Of a DNA stretch of 64,000 nt, positions 1 to 13,400 are shown in pieces (the stretch's first letter is position 1; each line of letters starts with the position of its first letter). The stretch is from Angiostrongylus vasorum (Eukaryota > Nematoda > Chromadorea > Rhabditida > Metastrongylidae), in assembly GCA_018806985.1 (NCBI GenBank), contig JADANN010000398.1, positions 329,501 through 393,500 on the forward strand, written 5' to 3'. The notes under the pieces are model-generated. The model was not told the origin of the DNA. It was given only the letters and a program-made list of their open reading frames with translations, and ran no database searches. Both the position numbers and the translations under genes were made by a program.

Positions 1-3000
1 CGTGGAGTACTAGAGGTTCTGTTTCTGGATTCAGGTCGCACTCTTTTGACACTTGATAGCGGTGGATCGGTTTTTGAAATACACGCTCGTCATAAGTTCC
101 GTTTAGGAAAATCAAGAATACGTTGCGTATTTTCTGGTTGTAATGGCGAGGTGCTTCACATGCGTTTGATGCCTCAAAATCTCCTTGCTCTCCTTACCGT
201 TTCTAAGGTTATGGTCATTTCAACACGTTTACGTGGGTCAGTGATTTGTGTCTTTCCAATGGACACCGACTTGAGTTTTCCGCCTTTACTAGATTACATT
301 GAAGAGGGCGCGAAAAGTGACGCACAAGGTGATCTTCGTGTTTGTGTGGGACGTGGATATTCGCTTACTATGTTCAAGATCAATCCACAGCGTGCAAGCA
401 TCTCTAGAAATGCTGTTGTGCTCCTTCACAGATTTGAACTTCCTCAGCCAATAGTGAACCTTGGTTTTCTCACGAAAACGTATTTGGTTGCTTTTGATGA
501 GAAAAGTACTTGTTTAACTATCAATGGTGACAAGTGCACAGTCACGGAAGACTCGGAACGATGCAGAATCTCCCTGCAGTTTGCCACTTCGGATTATAAG
601 GGTCTAACGACCGGAGGCAATGTAAGTCCAGCAATGCAGTGTATAGCCGAGAGAGCTTGTTACCAATCTGTGTGTAGAAGCCGCAATTCTATTATTGTGC
701 TCTCACACGATGAACTGTTCGAACTGAGTCTGCTTTCTGACGAAGATCAGATGAGGCTGTTCGTTGACAGAGGAGATTTCGTATCGGTGTGCATGTATTT
801 ATTCGATATCTATCGCGGACGCGTGCTTGTTGACAAAGAATTTAAAGGTCGTGTTCCAAGCCTTCTTCTCGAGCAGTTACGTCGAGTTGTTGACATAACT
901 ATGAGTGGATGCAAGGAAGGGAAAATATCTGATCTGGTATCACACTATAAGGCATATATTTCAATTCTTCTTACAATTTGTATAGGAGCACAAATGCACA
1001 CGTTTTTATACGATGAGGTGTGGCCAAAGGTCGAGTTAGATCCGTTGTCTCGTCTTATATTTCTTGAATCTCTCGATGATTTTGTCCTTGATGGAACCCT
1101 GGAATCGGCACCTCCTTCAATTGTGTCAGCGTATATCACTCATCTGGCTTCTGAAGGGCATTTCTCTCAACTTCAAGCCTCTGTCGTTCGTTTTCCAATC
1201 CACTGTGTCGACATACACTATGTTATGTCAACATGCAAACAAAACGGTCTCTATGATGGCATCATTTACGTGATGAATAAAGCCCTTGGAGATTATATTT
1301 CACCTTTGGAAGAAATGCTGTGCGATGTTTCGTCCTTTGCATCTCATGAAGTACTGTCAGACTCAGAAGTGGAGCGAGGCAACCGTTTACTGTTGTATCT
1401 ACATTGTTGTCTTGCGGGCCATGCCTACCCTTTCGGTTCTCTACCTCAAGAACAGATGTCTACAGTGCCATATCAAGTTTATCAGTGTATCACATCGTTG
1501 AAAGGCAAGGATGGTGTCTTTTCTGACGTGTCTTATCCCTACCTTCGATTACTACTAACCTTTGATGCACAACAGTTCACTCATCTGCTTCGGACTTGTT
1601 CTGATGCTCCTGTTTTTCAAAGTGAAGGTAGACTCCAGAGACTTATAGAGAATATAGGTCGATTATCGATGGACCTTCGGTGTGAATCCGCTCTCGTTCA
1701 TTTTCTTGTACTCGTGAGCCAGTTGACTGAAAACAACAGCATAATCATTCCCATTGAAATTGTTGAAGAAGTAAGCTTATTGAACACATTCGTAGCTGGT
1801 TTTCCTCCCTAACGGTTTGTCACCTCATCGTGGCTAGGAGGTGCTCCTGGGTGTCGGACTGCGATGTACAGCGGGTGGATTCGTCTCCCCGGCAAGATCT
1901 CCCATGCTGAGGTGTCTAGCTTTTCAACTAGGAAGCCCAGCTAAGACTAAACCAGTACCAATATCCATCACCGTCTTGGTATCAAAATAGTCACATGGTG
2001 CCAAATCTCCCTCTGATCCACAACGGCGGCGACTGCCCTATGGTGGTGACAATCTGGGGCAGACTTTGACTAGGCTGACTTCACGACTCCAGGGAACCAT
2101 AATGACTAAACCAGCGAAACTCCGGAAGAATGGAGGTTATGCTGGGGCCCGCGCAACAAGTGAATACGGTCCAATTAAGTATCCAAGTAAGAAGCTGATT
2201 TCTTGACAACTGGAAATAATTGCCGATAAGTAGAGCATATGAGGAATTGGGAACATATTTGCAGATCCAATTAAGAAGCTGATTTCTTGACAACTGGAAA
2301 TAATTGCCGATAAGTAGAGCATATGAGGAAATGCGAACATATTTGCAGAGGACACTTTACCTTGTTGATCTTGAAATATATGCAGTTTCTTAGAAGTGTT
2401 ATTAATCACTGTTTTGAAGTGAAATTAAATGCTTCTAACGGTGGAGAGTACCATAATGAAATAGACCACGTCATAGGAAATCGGTTTTGCCTAACCGATG
2501 TCACTGTTGTCCCAAAATCCTGCACGGGATCAGACCACCGCATCCTTCGTGCAAGCTTCCATTTCTCGCAGAAAGGAGAAAAGCCGCTAATTCAAAAAAC
2601 GAAGTCCCAAAACCACCATGAACTGGGACCTATTCAATTCAATTCAATTCATTAGTCGGTTGTTGGGAAGGTACCGTTGTCGACAACATCGACGAAGAAT
2701 ACGATTGGCTCATTCAGCCTCTTCACGTTAGCGCTATGAAAGCTGAGAGTTCGAAAGTCACCAGGAGACGTCTGTCTCCAAAACCACTCGCGTGGAATGG
2801 CACGAGCTGAGGACAACCGCGAACTAAGGTCCGAACTTGCAAAACAATACAGACAAGCGATAAAAGAAGGTCTTAAAGAGAGAAGAGCATCACTTATGAT
2901 CGAAGCTGTAGATGTTGGGGAACGTATTCGCAAAGCCCACCGAAAACTTCGCCAATTACAAGACCAAGATGATTGCACTCCGACGCCTAGACGAACACTT

Positions 3001-6000
3001 ACAGCGTCCAGAAAGGCAATGGAGAAAATCATTCACGAATACTGCTCACATCTCTTCAAATCTGAACAGCGCCTGTGTTCAATAAGATCTCAATTGAATA
3101 CGGATGTGTAACGAAGAGTTCTCGCTTTAAAAAATAAATCTGCACAATGTTTTCCTACATTTGCGTTGGTATCGACGCGTATAGCGCAGTGGTCGGAGAC
3201 GCTTTGCAATATACATGGGTTCGATCCTGCGCCCAGGGGCTTACTAAGCCTTTCATCCATCTGAGGTTGGCAAATTGGTACCAGACTTGTCTTAGAGGAT
3301 GGCAGCACTGATTCGATGCACCTATTAGTTATTGTATAAGCCCGATATGCATTCAGTCACCTCCAAGGATGCTTAGTGATGTGGAATGCATGGCGCATCC
3401 CTCAGGGATTGATCAACGCCGAGAGCTTTATCAACCATTTTTTTTACTAACCCATGTGGTCGCGAATGTGTTAAGAAAAGTAACTACAGTGCACAGCACA
3501 TTGTTACTGACCTCTTTAGGTGGTCACAACGTTGATGCGGATGACATGGCAACACGGTTCAACAGAATTCGCCATTGTCGAGACGTTGCAAGCTATTCCT
3601 CAATTAGATAGAAAACCAATTCTGCGAATGGCTGTTTCTCCTATGAGGTTGGTGAACTGTGCTTTTTTCTTACTTACTTGGACGCTTGGATGGCCTATCG
3701 TCACTGGTTGTGCAAGCTTCAGCATAATTTCCATTTTTTCGTAGTTTTGCTGGTTTAGCTGCTGTGGTTCCATGGAGTCCCAAGGTCAGCCTAGCCAAAG
3801 TCTGTCCCGGGTCGTCACCACCACAAGCAATTGTCCCTGTTGTGCATAGGGAGATTTACCACCATGTGAACAGTTTGATACTAGGACGGTGGTGGCTCCT
3901 GGTACTGGTTTACTCTTAGCTGGGCTTCCTGGCAGAAACTCCGAACTTCTCAGCTTTGGATGTCCTGCTGTGGGGATGAATCCTCTCCCTATACATCGTA
4001 TCGCGGTGCCCTTGAACACTTCCCTTCCCGTTGAAGCGGTAAGTCGTTGGGAGGGTGCTTTTTTTACACGTAGAAATTGATAATTGGAATTGGAATTGTA
4101 GGAATATATTCTTTCGTAAAGGTCTCTTTATTACTCAAATGAAATCTTTTTGAAAAACTTCCACAGCGAGTGTTGTTCAGTGGACAAATCATACCTTATC
4201 ATCATATGATTAGGACGTATTTTAATCTCTTGCAATCATGTTTTGGGTGACCATGTAACTGGACAATATTTGTATCTCTATATTTGGCCCTTATAAATTA
4301 CTGCTGAATTTAGGAAGGAAATATGTGCATTCATTTATTGTGGTGATAGGAAATTTGTAGACCTCATCAAGTGTTACCTGAGAGGTATGGAGAACGAAAT
4401 ATTCCCAATAATTCGCCGAATTTTCCATGCAGATCTTTCACAACAGGAATTTGACGAGATATCTGTGGTTGTGCTGCAGTTAATCCCTGTGGGTAAACTT
4501 GTTTTCTAAACTGACCAGATTTTCAATTTGCTTACTTATTAATCCCTTTATAATTTAGCAGCTTTCTATTGTGAATGCTCGGGAGTGTGGAGATCTTGTG
4601 ATTCATTTCTTCCCTCACTATCTCCTTGGTCTCCGTCTGAACACCATCGAAGATAGAAAGGCTAACTTCCCTTTGTTGAAGGCTGTGTTTGACATTAAGT
4701 ACGCTGGATCCCTTCTACAGCGAATTGTACTTTTTATGGATGTATGGATGTTTTATATTTAGGCGAGAACGTCAGGAAACATTTATTCAAATGGATGATG
4801 AAGCGGACGAGCGTCTGTTTGAAGTTGTGTTTGAAGGCATTGTAAAGGAACAACCAGAAAATTTGGATAATATATTGCAGGTTAAATTTAACTTTGGATT
4901 TATGCTTAAACTTGTCATATAGTTTATGTTTAACAAATGTCGGATATTTGTGCTTTTCAGGATCTGTTACTTTACTGGCTGCCTACTGGCTCACGTTCCG
5001 ACTTCTGTTTAAATCTTGCCGCAGAATCTGATTGCCCCAATAGCACAATTTTGCTGATGGAAACTCGCAATCGATTGGATGATGCTTTCGAAACACTTTT
5101 CCAGCATATGAACTCCGATCAAGGAGATCGAGATCGATTTGGTTGGTGGTTCTGAGTGCCGACTACGATTCTACACGTGATAGCAGTTGTTGCTTCAGGA
5201 TAGGGTCGAAGACCACAATCAATGTTTCAGTGGCTTGGCTTGATAAAAGTCTCTCATTCTGTGGGCGACACGCTGGCTTAGCCCATTCTTGTGGTTGGCT
5301 CATACGGATCATGCGTGCAGTCACACGTGCTAGTGTTGAGAAAGATTTCGTAGGTGAGTAGTCTTTTTGCCTTAATATTAAACCCCTGAGAACGTGTAAA
5401 TCCTTAGTTAGGAGTCCTAAAAATGCCTCTGCTGAATGTACAAGTATTAGGAAGTCAAAGAACTCATTTTTGACTGCGAGAGGTATGTTTTCAGATATGG
5501 AATTTCGTCTTCGTTCATTAGCGGGAGGTATTCTCGAGCGTGGTTCTGAACATTCGTTGGAACTCGTCGAGTGTCTTCTAGAGTACCCTTCTTTCAAATT
5601 TGGTTTTTTCAGGGATTACGCCGTGTTAATTCACAAGATCCTCTGCACTTGTCTACATGAGTCGTTTATTCTAAAGGAATTATATTTGTGTATAGTGAGT
5701 TTCCTTAATGTATGTCACAATGCGCTTACATGTTTTATCCGAAGTGGTCTCGCAAAGTAATGAGGTCTTCAGTTCGTTTGTTGCCAAAAACGACAGAGTA
5801 TGTGTTCAGGATCAGGAGAGTACATTAGACCTGTTATCTATGCGTATGCAACTATCTCGAAAAGTTGGTGGTGTCATCCAGAATCAGTGTGTTCTATGTC
5901 GATCACCAATAGCGAAAGCCGCTTACATCTTCAGGTAATTCTATTGAAAAGGGACCAATCTGTAGAATGCCTTACATTATGCACTGAAATAAGTCCTCTC

Positions 6001-7639
6001 CGTCTTTCAAATTTTTTTCCTTACATCGGTAAGAATTTGCTTGAGTATCGAAAAACACGTCGTTTGTCCAACTTTTGGCAGTGTCTCATTACGATGAGCC
6101 GTTCTCTAGAAACTGGAGGGTCAGCTGATAGCAAGTTCCCACCATTATGGTTCTCTCACCTGTGTGATAGACTTCGCTGGCAAGGTGGCAAATCGGTTGC
6201 TGATGCGTCTCTAAGTGTCTAAGTAATATTTTAACGAGTATATCTCTGTGGCCATGAAAGATAACAAGAAGTGTGGTGAAAAGTAGCAAAAATTTTGATG
6301 ACGATTGGTAAAAAAAAAGAAAAAAAATGAACTTTGCATGGCAAATTTGGGGTACTGTAACAAGGATATGATGTACCTTAGTCATATTGTCTATGACCTT
6401 TATCTCAGTCTAATGACCATATTTCATCTCTTGTCATAATCTGATCGAGAAGTGGGTCGTTTTTTTGCGCAAAAGAAATCAAAAACAGACTTTGTTATGA
6501 CAACGATGGAATTTAAAATCTGAAAATTCTAGTAATATTTTTAAAGTTCAGTATTAGCCAAATATATTGGACTGACATTCGAAGTAACCATTATATCTCC
6601 ACCAAATGCATTTATTGGATGAAGAGAACTGTTTCTAGGATGTTCGATAGTCATCGATTCCTTTGAGATGCAGTTTATAAATTATATGAAGAGCTGGATT
6701 GAAGCACCTAGACTTTGTTTGCAAAATGACCTGTCGTTGCCCGCCGTTGAAAACATGTGTGTTTTGTGCTTTGTTTAGGGATTTGTTATCAGTTGACCGA
6801 TCATGGATGAATGGATGACATATTAGGTTTTAATGATATTAGAGACGTTAAGAACTTCCAACGATTTACCGCCTCATCATGGCTGGGAGGTGTTCCTCGG
6901 TGTCGGGCTGCGATGTGCAGCTGGGGAATTCATCTCCCAGCAGGGTCTTCCAAGCCGAAAAGGAGTCCGGCGTTTCCATCCGGAAGCCCACCCAAGAGTA
7001 AATCAATACCAGAATCCACCACCGTCCTGGTATCAAACTAGTCGCGTGGTGTCAAATCTCCTGTGATCCACAAGGTGCGACTGCCTGTGGTGGTGAAGAC
7101 CTGGGGGCAGCCTCTGGCACAGGCTGAGCTCGGGACTCGACGGTACCACAGTGGATAAACTAACAAAACTCCGAAGCAATGGAAATTATGCTGGGTCCCG
7201 TACAATCGGTGAAGACGGCCCATGCAAGTATAAGTATGATGCCGAGTAAGATATGAGAGACTAGGCGAATAGATCCTGTTGTCGATTTTTATTCATGATC
7301 TTATTTAGTTTTTTTAATCTGTGTCTATGGGGAATAACTTTTATCTTTTTTCTTATTTTCCTCTTTTTTGTCTATAAAAAACGCATTAGAAAGGTATATG
7401 CCTTCTTTCTATGGACCCTTGTGACGGCTATCTAGTTCAGTTGCGGTCACCTCGTCCATATGGAGTGTGCTAATGGTGAGAAGCAGTGTCCTTGCACTTC
7501 GGAGAGCTCTTACAAATTTTTTCAACAGCAGTACGATGCGCAGTCGTCAGTGTTACGCCCAAGATTTCATCAAACATATCAAGATACTAGAGATATCTTT
7601 TCAAAATGGGACGATCCTTTGGTCCTTACTCCTCACTGA
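1..7639 (+). CDS. vps-8: VPS8, CORVET complex subunit with C-terminal RING finger (5' partial)
   Basis: VPS8 is a CORVET tethering subunit that acts with Rab5 on early endosomes. The frame is open from base 1, so the N-terminal part (roughly 400 residues, largely the beta-propeller) is missing. Exons inferred by phase: 1-1770, ~4318-4488, ~4559-4726, 4776-4880, 4961-5141, 5231-5353, ~5470-5694, ~5760-5934, 7441-7639; the 5.35-5.76 kb splice sites are uncertain. The first exon carries the VPS8 core: IHYVMSTCKQNGLYDGIIYV, ISPLEEML and LLLYLHCCLAGHAYPFG parallel the human protein. The next exon has EICAFIYCGD, then an alpha-solenoid. The RING is split by an intron: CVLC in one exon, then SCGHLVHMEC and CPC in the last, joined in phase as IF/SCGH. 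The 2.5 kb intron at 1.8-4.3 kb holds four repeats. Identification is secure; individual splice sites less so. Confidence 0.9.
1811..2187 (+). repeat. R-family short repeat
   Basis: Copy of the ~370 bp R family in the vps-8 intron. It has the head motif CACCTCATCGTGGCTAGGAG, the middle palindrome-like pair CCAGTACC/TTGGTATC, and the tail TTATGCTGGGGCCCG...ATCCAAG. No coding capacity. Same strand as vps-8. Confidence 0.8.
2190..2350 (+). repeat. Tandem duplication, ~80 bp unit
   Basis: The segment beginning AAGAAGCTGATTTCTTGACA and ending in AACATATTTGCAG occurs twice back to back with few differences. It sits between the tail of an R copy and a LINE fragment inside the vps-8 intron. Confidence 0.8.
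2430..3110 (+). mobile_element. RTE-type LINE fragment (endonuclease end and linker)
   Basis: Translated pieces in several frames match the right-edge LINE of this window at protein level: GEYHNEIDHV, NRFCLTDV, SDHRILRASFHFS, then RAEDNRELRSELAKQYRQAI and ERRASLMIEA. The first pieces are the end of an APE-type endonuclease; the rest is the linker before the reverse transcriptase. Frameshifts and stops show it is dead. Truncated at both ends, in the vps-8 intron. Confidence 0.85.
3167..3436 (+). repeat. S-family tRNA-like SINE
   Basis: Starts with a tRNA-like head: A-box-like TAGCGCAGTGGTCGG and B-box-like GGGTTCGATCC. The body contains TTGGTACCAGACTTGTCT and ATATGCATTCAGTCACCTCC; the end is GATCAACGCCGAGAGCTTTATC. 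Intronic in vps-8, same strand. Confidence 0.85.
3678..4055 (-). repeat. R-family short repeat, reverse
   Basis: Reverse-complement copy of the R family in the vps-8 intron; the tail (TACTTGGACG...CAGCATAATTTCCAT on the + strand) comes first and the head (AAGTCGTTGGGAGGG) last. Confidence 0.75.
6858..7231 (+). repeat. R-family short repeat
   Basis: Near full-length copy (TTTACCGCCTCATCATGGCT head, TTATGCTGGGTCCCG tail) inside the vps-8 intron that splits the RING finger. Confidence 0.85.
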
Positions 7640-8900
7640 GAGCTCCGTTATAATTTTACGAGTCCCTCCTTTAATATGATAATTTGATGTGATTAATGGA
7701 GAGTGTGATACATTTGCTTATTAATGACAGACTCGGAATTCTAAGTGATCCTTATCGTGTGCCTGCTCGACAACGCTTTCTAGATGTTGCAATTTTCTAT
7801 CTTTTCTAAAGTCTAAGAGATTACTTGTTCCATTTTTTTTACTTATGCCCCTACGAGGTGCTACAGATGTTGGGTTTAACCTTAAATGTGGCCTATTACA
7901 AATATTGTTTACTAATAAAGAATCTTACAGCTGAGTTCCTGTTACAATTTTGTTATGGCCAAACCACGGATGTAATCGCGAAAGTAGTGTAGTTGTAAGT
8001 TAGTAATGATTTGTCCCATACTAGAGCTAGTGGAACATTTTTTTATAAAAGTGCAACATAAACGTAGCATTGGGATATCTATAGAAGCCCCAGGAATTTG
8101 GCTGCTCAAAGAGTTGCAGAAATGTTCCTTGCTAAGTTGTCCGTATTGCGAATGAGTTGAGTTTCAAGTGGCGAGAGTCCAAGTACGAATGTCCTGTTAT
8201 CAGAATTTCGCATCCGTTGTTTATCGGACCGTAACGGCAAGGTTGATTAAACCCCTGTCTGTGTTAAAGAGCCCCTATCTATTGCTAAGATCTAGCATGA
8301 TGTATTGCACTTCTCCCCCTAAGGGCATGCTAACACTGCGTTCTTATCTATGTTAAGTAGTACTTTATTTTCCCACCAGTTCATCAATGGGTAAAATAAG
8401 TAGCGGTCAAATTAATCACTTCATGGAGCATTTTTCTATGTAAAACAATCCAAGCGAGAATCGCTCGATATTTCGATGTACAATTTCAAATTATGGTGCA
8501 ACGCATAAAAACTTTGATTATGACGCTTAGTCCTTCGTCGCAAGTGCTGTGCTGTGACCTCAACACATACCGTCCTACGAGTCATACATATGTTCCTAAT
8601 TAGATACATTCCGTGCCTCCCTGTTAGTACAAAAGCAGTCGCTCCGGTTCACAAAAGGAACGCTGCAGACACCGAAACATCTCGGTACTCTTATTTATGA
8701 TACGGTCGCTTCCACTGCATGATCCTCACCTGTGATAGTTCCTGTTGCTTGACGAGTAAACAACTAGAAAAACTAGATGTTGGTCACGGGTCCGCAAAGC
8801 TGTTGACAAAGTACAAAATATGTGGTGAGAAACTTTTGTGCGGCCTAACCTATTGGTTTACTTTGCTCAGTTCACTGCCACTGATCTTCTTGATCGATCC
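7640..8900. other. Intergenic, no gene recognised
   Basis: Between the convergent vps-8 and rpl-34 genes. Apart from the candidate poly(A) signal I see only short, unconvincing ORFs (for example 8719-8904) and no clear repeat copy. Confidence 0.5.
7914..7919 (+). terminator. Candidate poly(A) signal for vps-8
   Basis: AATAAA lies about 275 nt after the vps-8 stop codon. It is the first clear canonical signal seen downstream on the + strand; assignment is by position only. Confidence 0.35.
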
Positions 8901-8904
8901 ATAA

Positions 8905-9175
8905 AGGATGAAGGACAAAGCTCTCGGCGTTGATCAATCCCTAAGGGATGGGCCATGCATTCGACTTCATTGAGCATCGTCGGAGGAGATTCAATGTACA
9001 CCTGGCCTTCACAATGACTCGCGGTGGCCTAGTGTCGAGCCAGTGCTGCTATCCTCCTAGACAAGTCTGCTACCAATTAACCGACCTCGGAGTGGTGTAA
9101 GGGTTGGTGAGCCACAGGCGTGGGGGGTCGATCCCACGTGTGTGCTGCAGGGCGCTTCCTACCACTGTCCCACAT
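8905..9175 (-). repeat. S-family SINE, reverse
   Basis: Reverse copy: + strand reads CTCTCGGCGTTGATCAATCC, then the body, then the reversed B box GGTCGATCCCACG and reversed A box near 9165. Confidence 0.75.
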
Positions 9176-9237
9176 CGACCCATACATTAGTGCAAATTGT
9201 CAAACGTCGGATTGCTAATTGTTAATTGTGTTGTAGA

Positions 9238-9500
9238 GTGTCTGCAGCACAGTGGTAAGAGGTTTTTGCAACACATTTAGGATCAGTCGTTGGTGCGGCC
9301 CTTCGCCACGGGCTTACCGAGCCTTCCATCTTTGCGATGTCGGCAAATTGGCAGCAGATATCTCTGCCATTACACAAACACTGAAATGATACACCAGTCA
9401 TTGTGTAGGCTAGATATGCTTGCAACCATCTTTGGGATCGTTGATGAACTCATCCACATGGCGCATCTCTCAAACTCCTCAAACTTCCAGCACACATCCT
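9238..9500 (+). repeat. S-family SINE
   Basis: Forward copy (GCAGCACAGTGGTAAGAGG head; GTCGGCAAATTGGCAGCAG body), somewhat decayed. It faces the preceding reverse copy tail to head across about 60 bp. Confidence 0.7.
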
Positions 9501-9865
9501 CGGTATTAAACTGAGAGCATATTGTTTCCATATATGAAAAGTGGAATCACCATACAATCGTAAAGGTGCAGGTTGCGTAATGACCAGATATGCTGCGCAC
9601 TGAACGCATGGTCACTGTTCATCCTCGCACTGGATTACATTGGATTACAAAAAGAATATACTTAACCCGCCTTCAATGAGATTCATCACAAAGACAAAAT
9701 CTTCAGTTGGGAGTCGAATCCCAGGCGCAAATTGAAAAACCTTCGTTGGTGGCAGATGTGGAACAACAAGCCGATGGAAGGAAATTCTGCGATCCGCACA
9801 ATATGTGCTGTCGTGTGATCCTGTGAATAAGACAATAATGAATACCTACTAGATCAAAACCTCAC

Positions 9866-10135
9866 GGTTTACCGCCTCATCGTGGCTGGGAGGTGTTCGT
9901 AGATGTCCGGCTACGATGTACAGCGGAGGGATTCATCTTCTTAACAAAGTCTCCCAAGCTAAGAAGGAGTCCGACGTTTTCATCAGGAAGTCCAGTTAAG
10001 GGTAAATCGGTTACCAGGATCCACCATCGTCCTAGTACCGAACTAGTCGCATGATAGCAAATCTCGCGCTGCTCCATAAGGGCTGCGACTGCCTGTCGTG
10101 GTGACGACCTAAGGCGCAGACTGGCTAGGCCATGG
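9866..10135 (+). repeat. R-family short repeat, 3'-truncated
   Basis: Begins GGTTTACCGCCTCATCGTGG and ends after GTGACGACCTAAGGCGCAGA; the LINE-like tail is missing. Lies 300 bp downstream of the rpl-34 stop codon. Confidence 0.75.
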
Positions 10136-10438
10136 ATTTCTTCTGATGTAACATGTTCCTCTCATTCGAGTTTTAAATAAGTCGTCCTAGAAGTTCACCA
10201 AGGTATCATCACTACAGTACTTGCTTGCCCTCGTGCTTCGTCTCAGATGCATAGTGTGGACCACAATGGTGAAATGCTAAATTCAAGATGAACAACAAAA
10301 AATATAGAAGATTGTTCATTTGCGGGGATAATGCTGATGTTTCAGAAATGTCAGCATATAACACCTTGAACGCATACTTTTGTTACCAACAGAAATGACC
10401 AAAATCTATAAACAGTTCACGTAACAATTTAAATCAAT

Positions 10439-13400
10439 TTACTCGGCTCCTCTCCTAGATTTAAGGACCCTTGACACAATTTTCTGCTCTTCAAGAAGGA
10501 AGGAACGGAGAATGCGCTCCTTCACAGCGTTCGGCGAAAGGCAACCTCCATATGCACGGGAAACAGTTCTCTGGTTTTTCTTCAACCTTCTAAGCTCACG
10601 AGGACGCGCGGGTGTGATCTGAAATATTGTCAAATGAAAAGAGGTCCCATAATACACCGGATGTTTTAAGCCCATTCTTATACCATAAATCCTATAACCC
10701 AGAGGAGATAGAAAGCCCACATACCCCAAACATAGTCGTTACATATATGCGCTGAAATAACGTCGTATATTAACATATTAACGAGCATGCAAATTTCCTT
10801 AATAACTTAAGAATTCGCTGATAATACGCCTACGACACCGCATGGAGACTGCATCTTGCTGTGCCCCTGTAATGCGAATACAGTCTCTTCAAATGTCGAC
10901 CTTTAAGCCCTTCTTGAGACCGTTGGTTGCATCAAATTCCATGTGATCGCTCTTCAACAGACAAAAACCATGAGGACTGATATGCCAATCAGATGATGGA
11001 ATCCTTGTCATTCGTGGAGGGAGATCTCTGTTCCGAAATGTTGGGAGCGTCGACTTTGTCGTATACCCATCTATTTTCCACCTAGTCTAGTGACCCCATA
11101 GGAAATACTATCACCGTGCCTAGCCCTTTGCGCGTCAAAAGAAAGCCAGTATCATCAACTGTTACTCACCGAATTTCACAGCCGATGATAGCGAAATGGA
11201 CAAGTTCTACAACTAGATGGAGGAAGTAATGCATAACCAGAAGTCCTCTGTAAATTCGCTGTTGGAGACCTCAACTGCAGACTAGGAACGGCCATCGGAT
11301 GTGAATACAGGATGGGAAAAAATCAGAATAGGAGAATGGAATGAGAATTAAAACGGTCTTGCTGGACTCTTGTCGTTAGAACGCCTCCTTCCATTAGAAT
11401 CCAATTTCGAGAAAAGAGAAAATCGTTGATGTATGAGGGAGTCTCTTAATGGTGCGACTCATGCGGAGATCGATCATATTCTCACGAACAAGTGATAGTT
11501 TCTCTTTGACAATTCGGTGGTACCTGGATTATGTACTGGATCTGACCAACGCCTTCTTCGTGCGAAGAGTTGATTCAGCCCTAAGCTAAAAAAAGTCCTG
11601 TATTCGTCCAATGCCAAAGAAATAAGTCATGTCTATGTAAGACGAGGCTATTCTGAATTAAGTCCTCTCTTCGTATGAGTGGCAGATAAACGAATATCCA
11701 GCCGACGACCACATGCTGCTTCATGAAGAACTTCAAACTTGTGCCGAACTCGCCTCAGTTCCTCAACTAAGAAGTTGTGCACAGATTTGCATTACCTCCA
11801 AGGAGTTGCTTGAAAAGAGGACACTCAAGCTTGATACCACTGCAACATACCCAACATGGCTGACAAGAAATCCTAGCTGTAGATCTTCCCAAGAGAGTTA
11901 CTGCAAGCAGCTCAAAACGATCTAGTCTGAAGCACCGTCGAACTATCACTACAGCTTGCCATGACATGGAATGAGTAACGGAAAGGTTCTATGTCAACCT
12001 TACGCGGTCCATAATTCCGGTCTCGGACCCCCGAAATCCCTGCTGGTGAGAAAGTGGTCGCGATTCTACATTCTGAAGTTCAAGCTGCGATAGAAAGCAT
12101 GAAGACAGGTACAGCTTTAAAACCCGATATCATCACAGCCAATTTTCTTAGAGCTGGTAGCCGCAAATTAGACGTACTTCTCGCAATCCAAGTGACATCT
12201 TATTTAAAAAAAAAAAAATATTCCACAGCAATGGAGGATCTCCTGCGCAGTCGTGCTTCCCGAGGGCGCCAAAGAGATCTTCGTAACTACCATCCAATAT
12301 GCTTTGTGAGTGTACTCTACAAGCTGCTCAAAAAGATTGTCCTTTTACGAATATCGAAGACCTTGAATGAGACATAACCAGTTGAGCAGGCAGGGTTCCG
12401 ACGGGGATTCTGTTGTATGGATCACATTCAAACCGTACCACGAGTCACAAAAGTCTGTCGGGAATTCAACCTGCCCCCCTTGGCCTAATCTTTACCGACT
12501 ATCAGAAAGCGTTTAATAACGTCGAAACGAGTGCAATCCTACCAGCGCTCGTTGTCCAAGTAGTGGACCCGTCCCATAAACACTAGCAGACTATTACCGA
12601 AACTCCAGCATATACGTACCGTTCTCTCATCGACTACTCACCATACCCGTTAGAAAAGAAGCTCGACAAGGCGACACAATATCGCCGAAGCCGTTCATTA
12701 CCCCATCGCAATAGATAACAAGGTCACACGATTTGAATGAGAAGGGCATACGTATTGATGCAAATTTCCTTTCAGATCTTTGCTTAGCGAATGACATTTT
12801 CGAGTGCCAGTGATGCTAAGACAATGTTCAGTCAATCAACCAAGCGGGAATTAAGACTGGACTGTACACAAAATGGGTCGAAGACCCAGTCCATGAAGCA
12901 ACCATGGTGCGAAGTTGAACAAATGGAAATGGATGGTTCTCTAATTCCAGAAACCACTTTGTACGTGTACCTTGGAGTTTCAGTAAACATGGAGTACAAC
13001 ATGAAGAAATTAGATAGGACAGCAGCATAGGTCACATTTAGACCACTCAAAGAGGCCACCAACTAAGTAACGGACACAAAACTCCGCGCTCATCTTTTCA
13101 ATTCAACGGACCTCCAAGCGCTCTGCTATGCAGCAGAGACGTACGTTTGATATCTCAATCACGTCAAGAAATCTTCGCACCACCCAAAGAGCATTTGAAC
13201 GATGTATTCTGAAATTTAACTGGCACTCACTTTGCTGGCTGGAATGCCCAGCTCAGATATTCGAAGCCTATCCCATCTTCGGGATCCAGGAGAATATACA
13301 TCAACAGTGAAACACAGATGGGCCGGTCACATAATAAGAACAGATGACAGGTGGACGAACACAACAGTGGAACAGACTCCAGAAGAATGCAAGCGTCCTC

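Noticed and set aside
5800..6222. C-terminal exon of vps-8 ending at 6,222
   Set aside because: The RING second half and correct phase are found at 7,441-7,639; this ORF lies in the intron (kept only as a possible alternative end).
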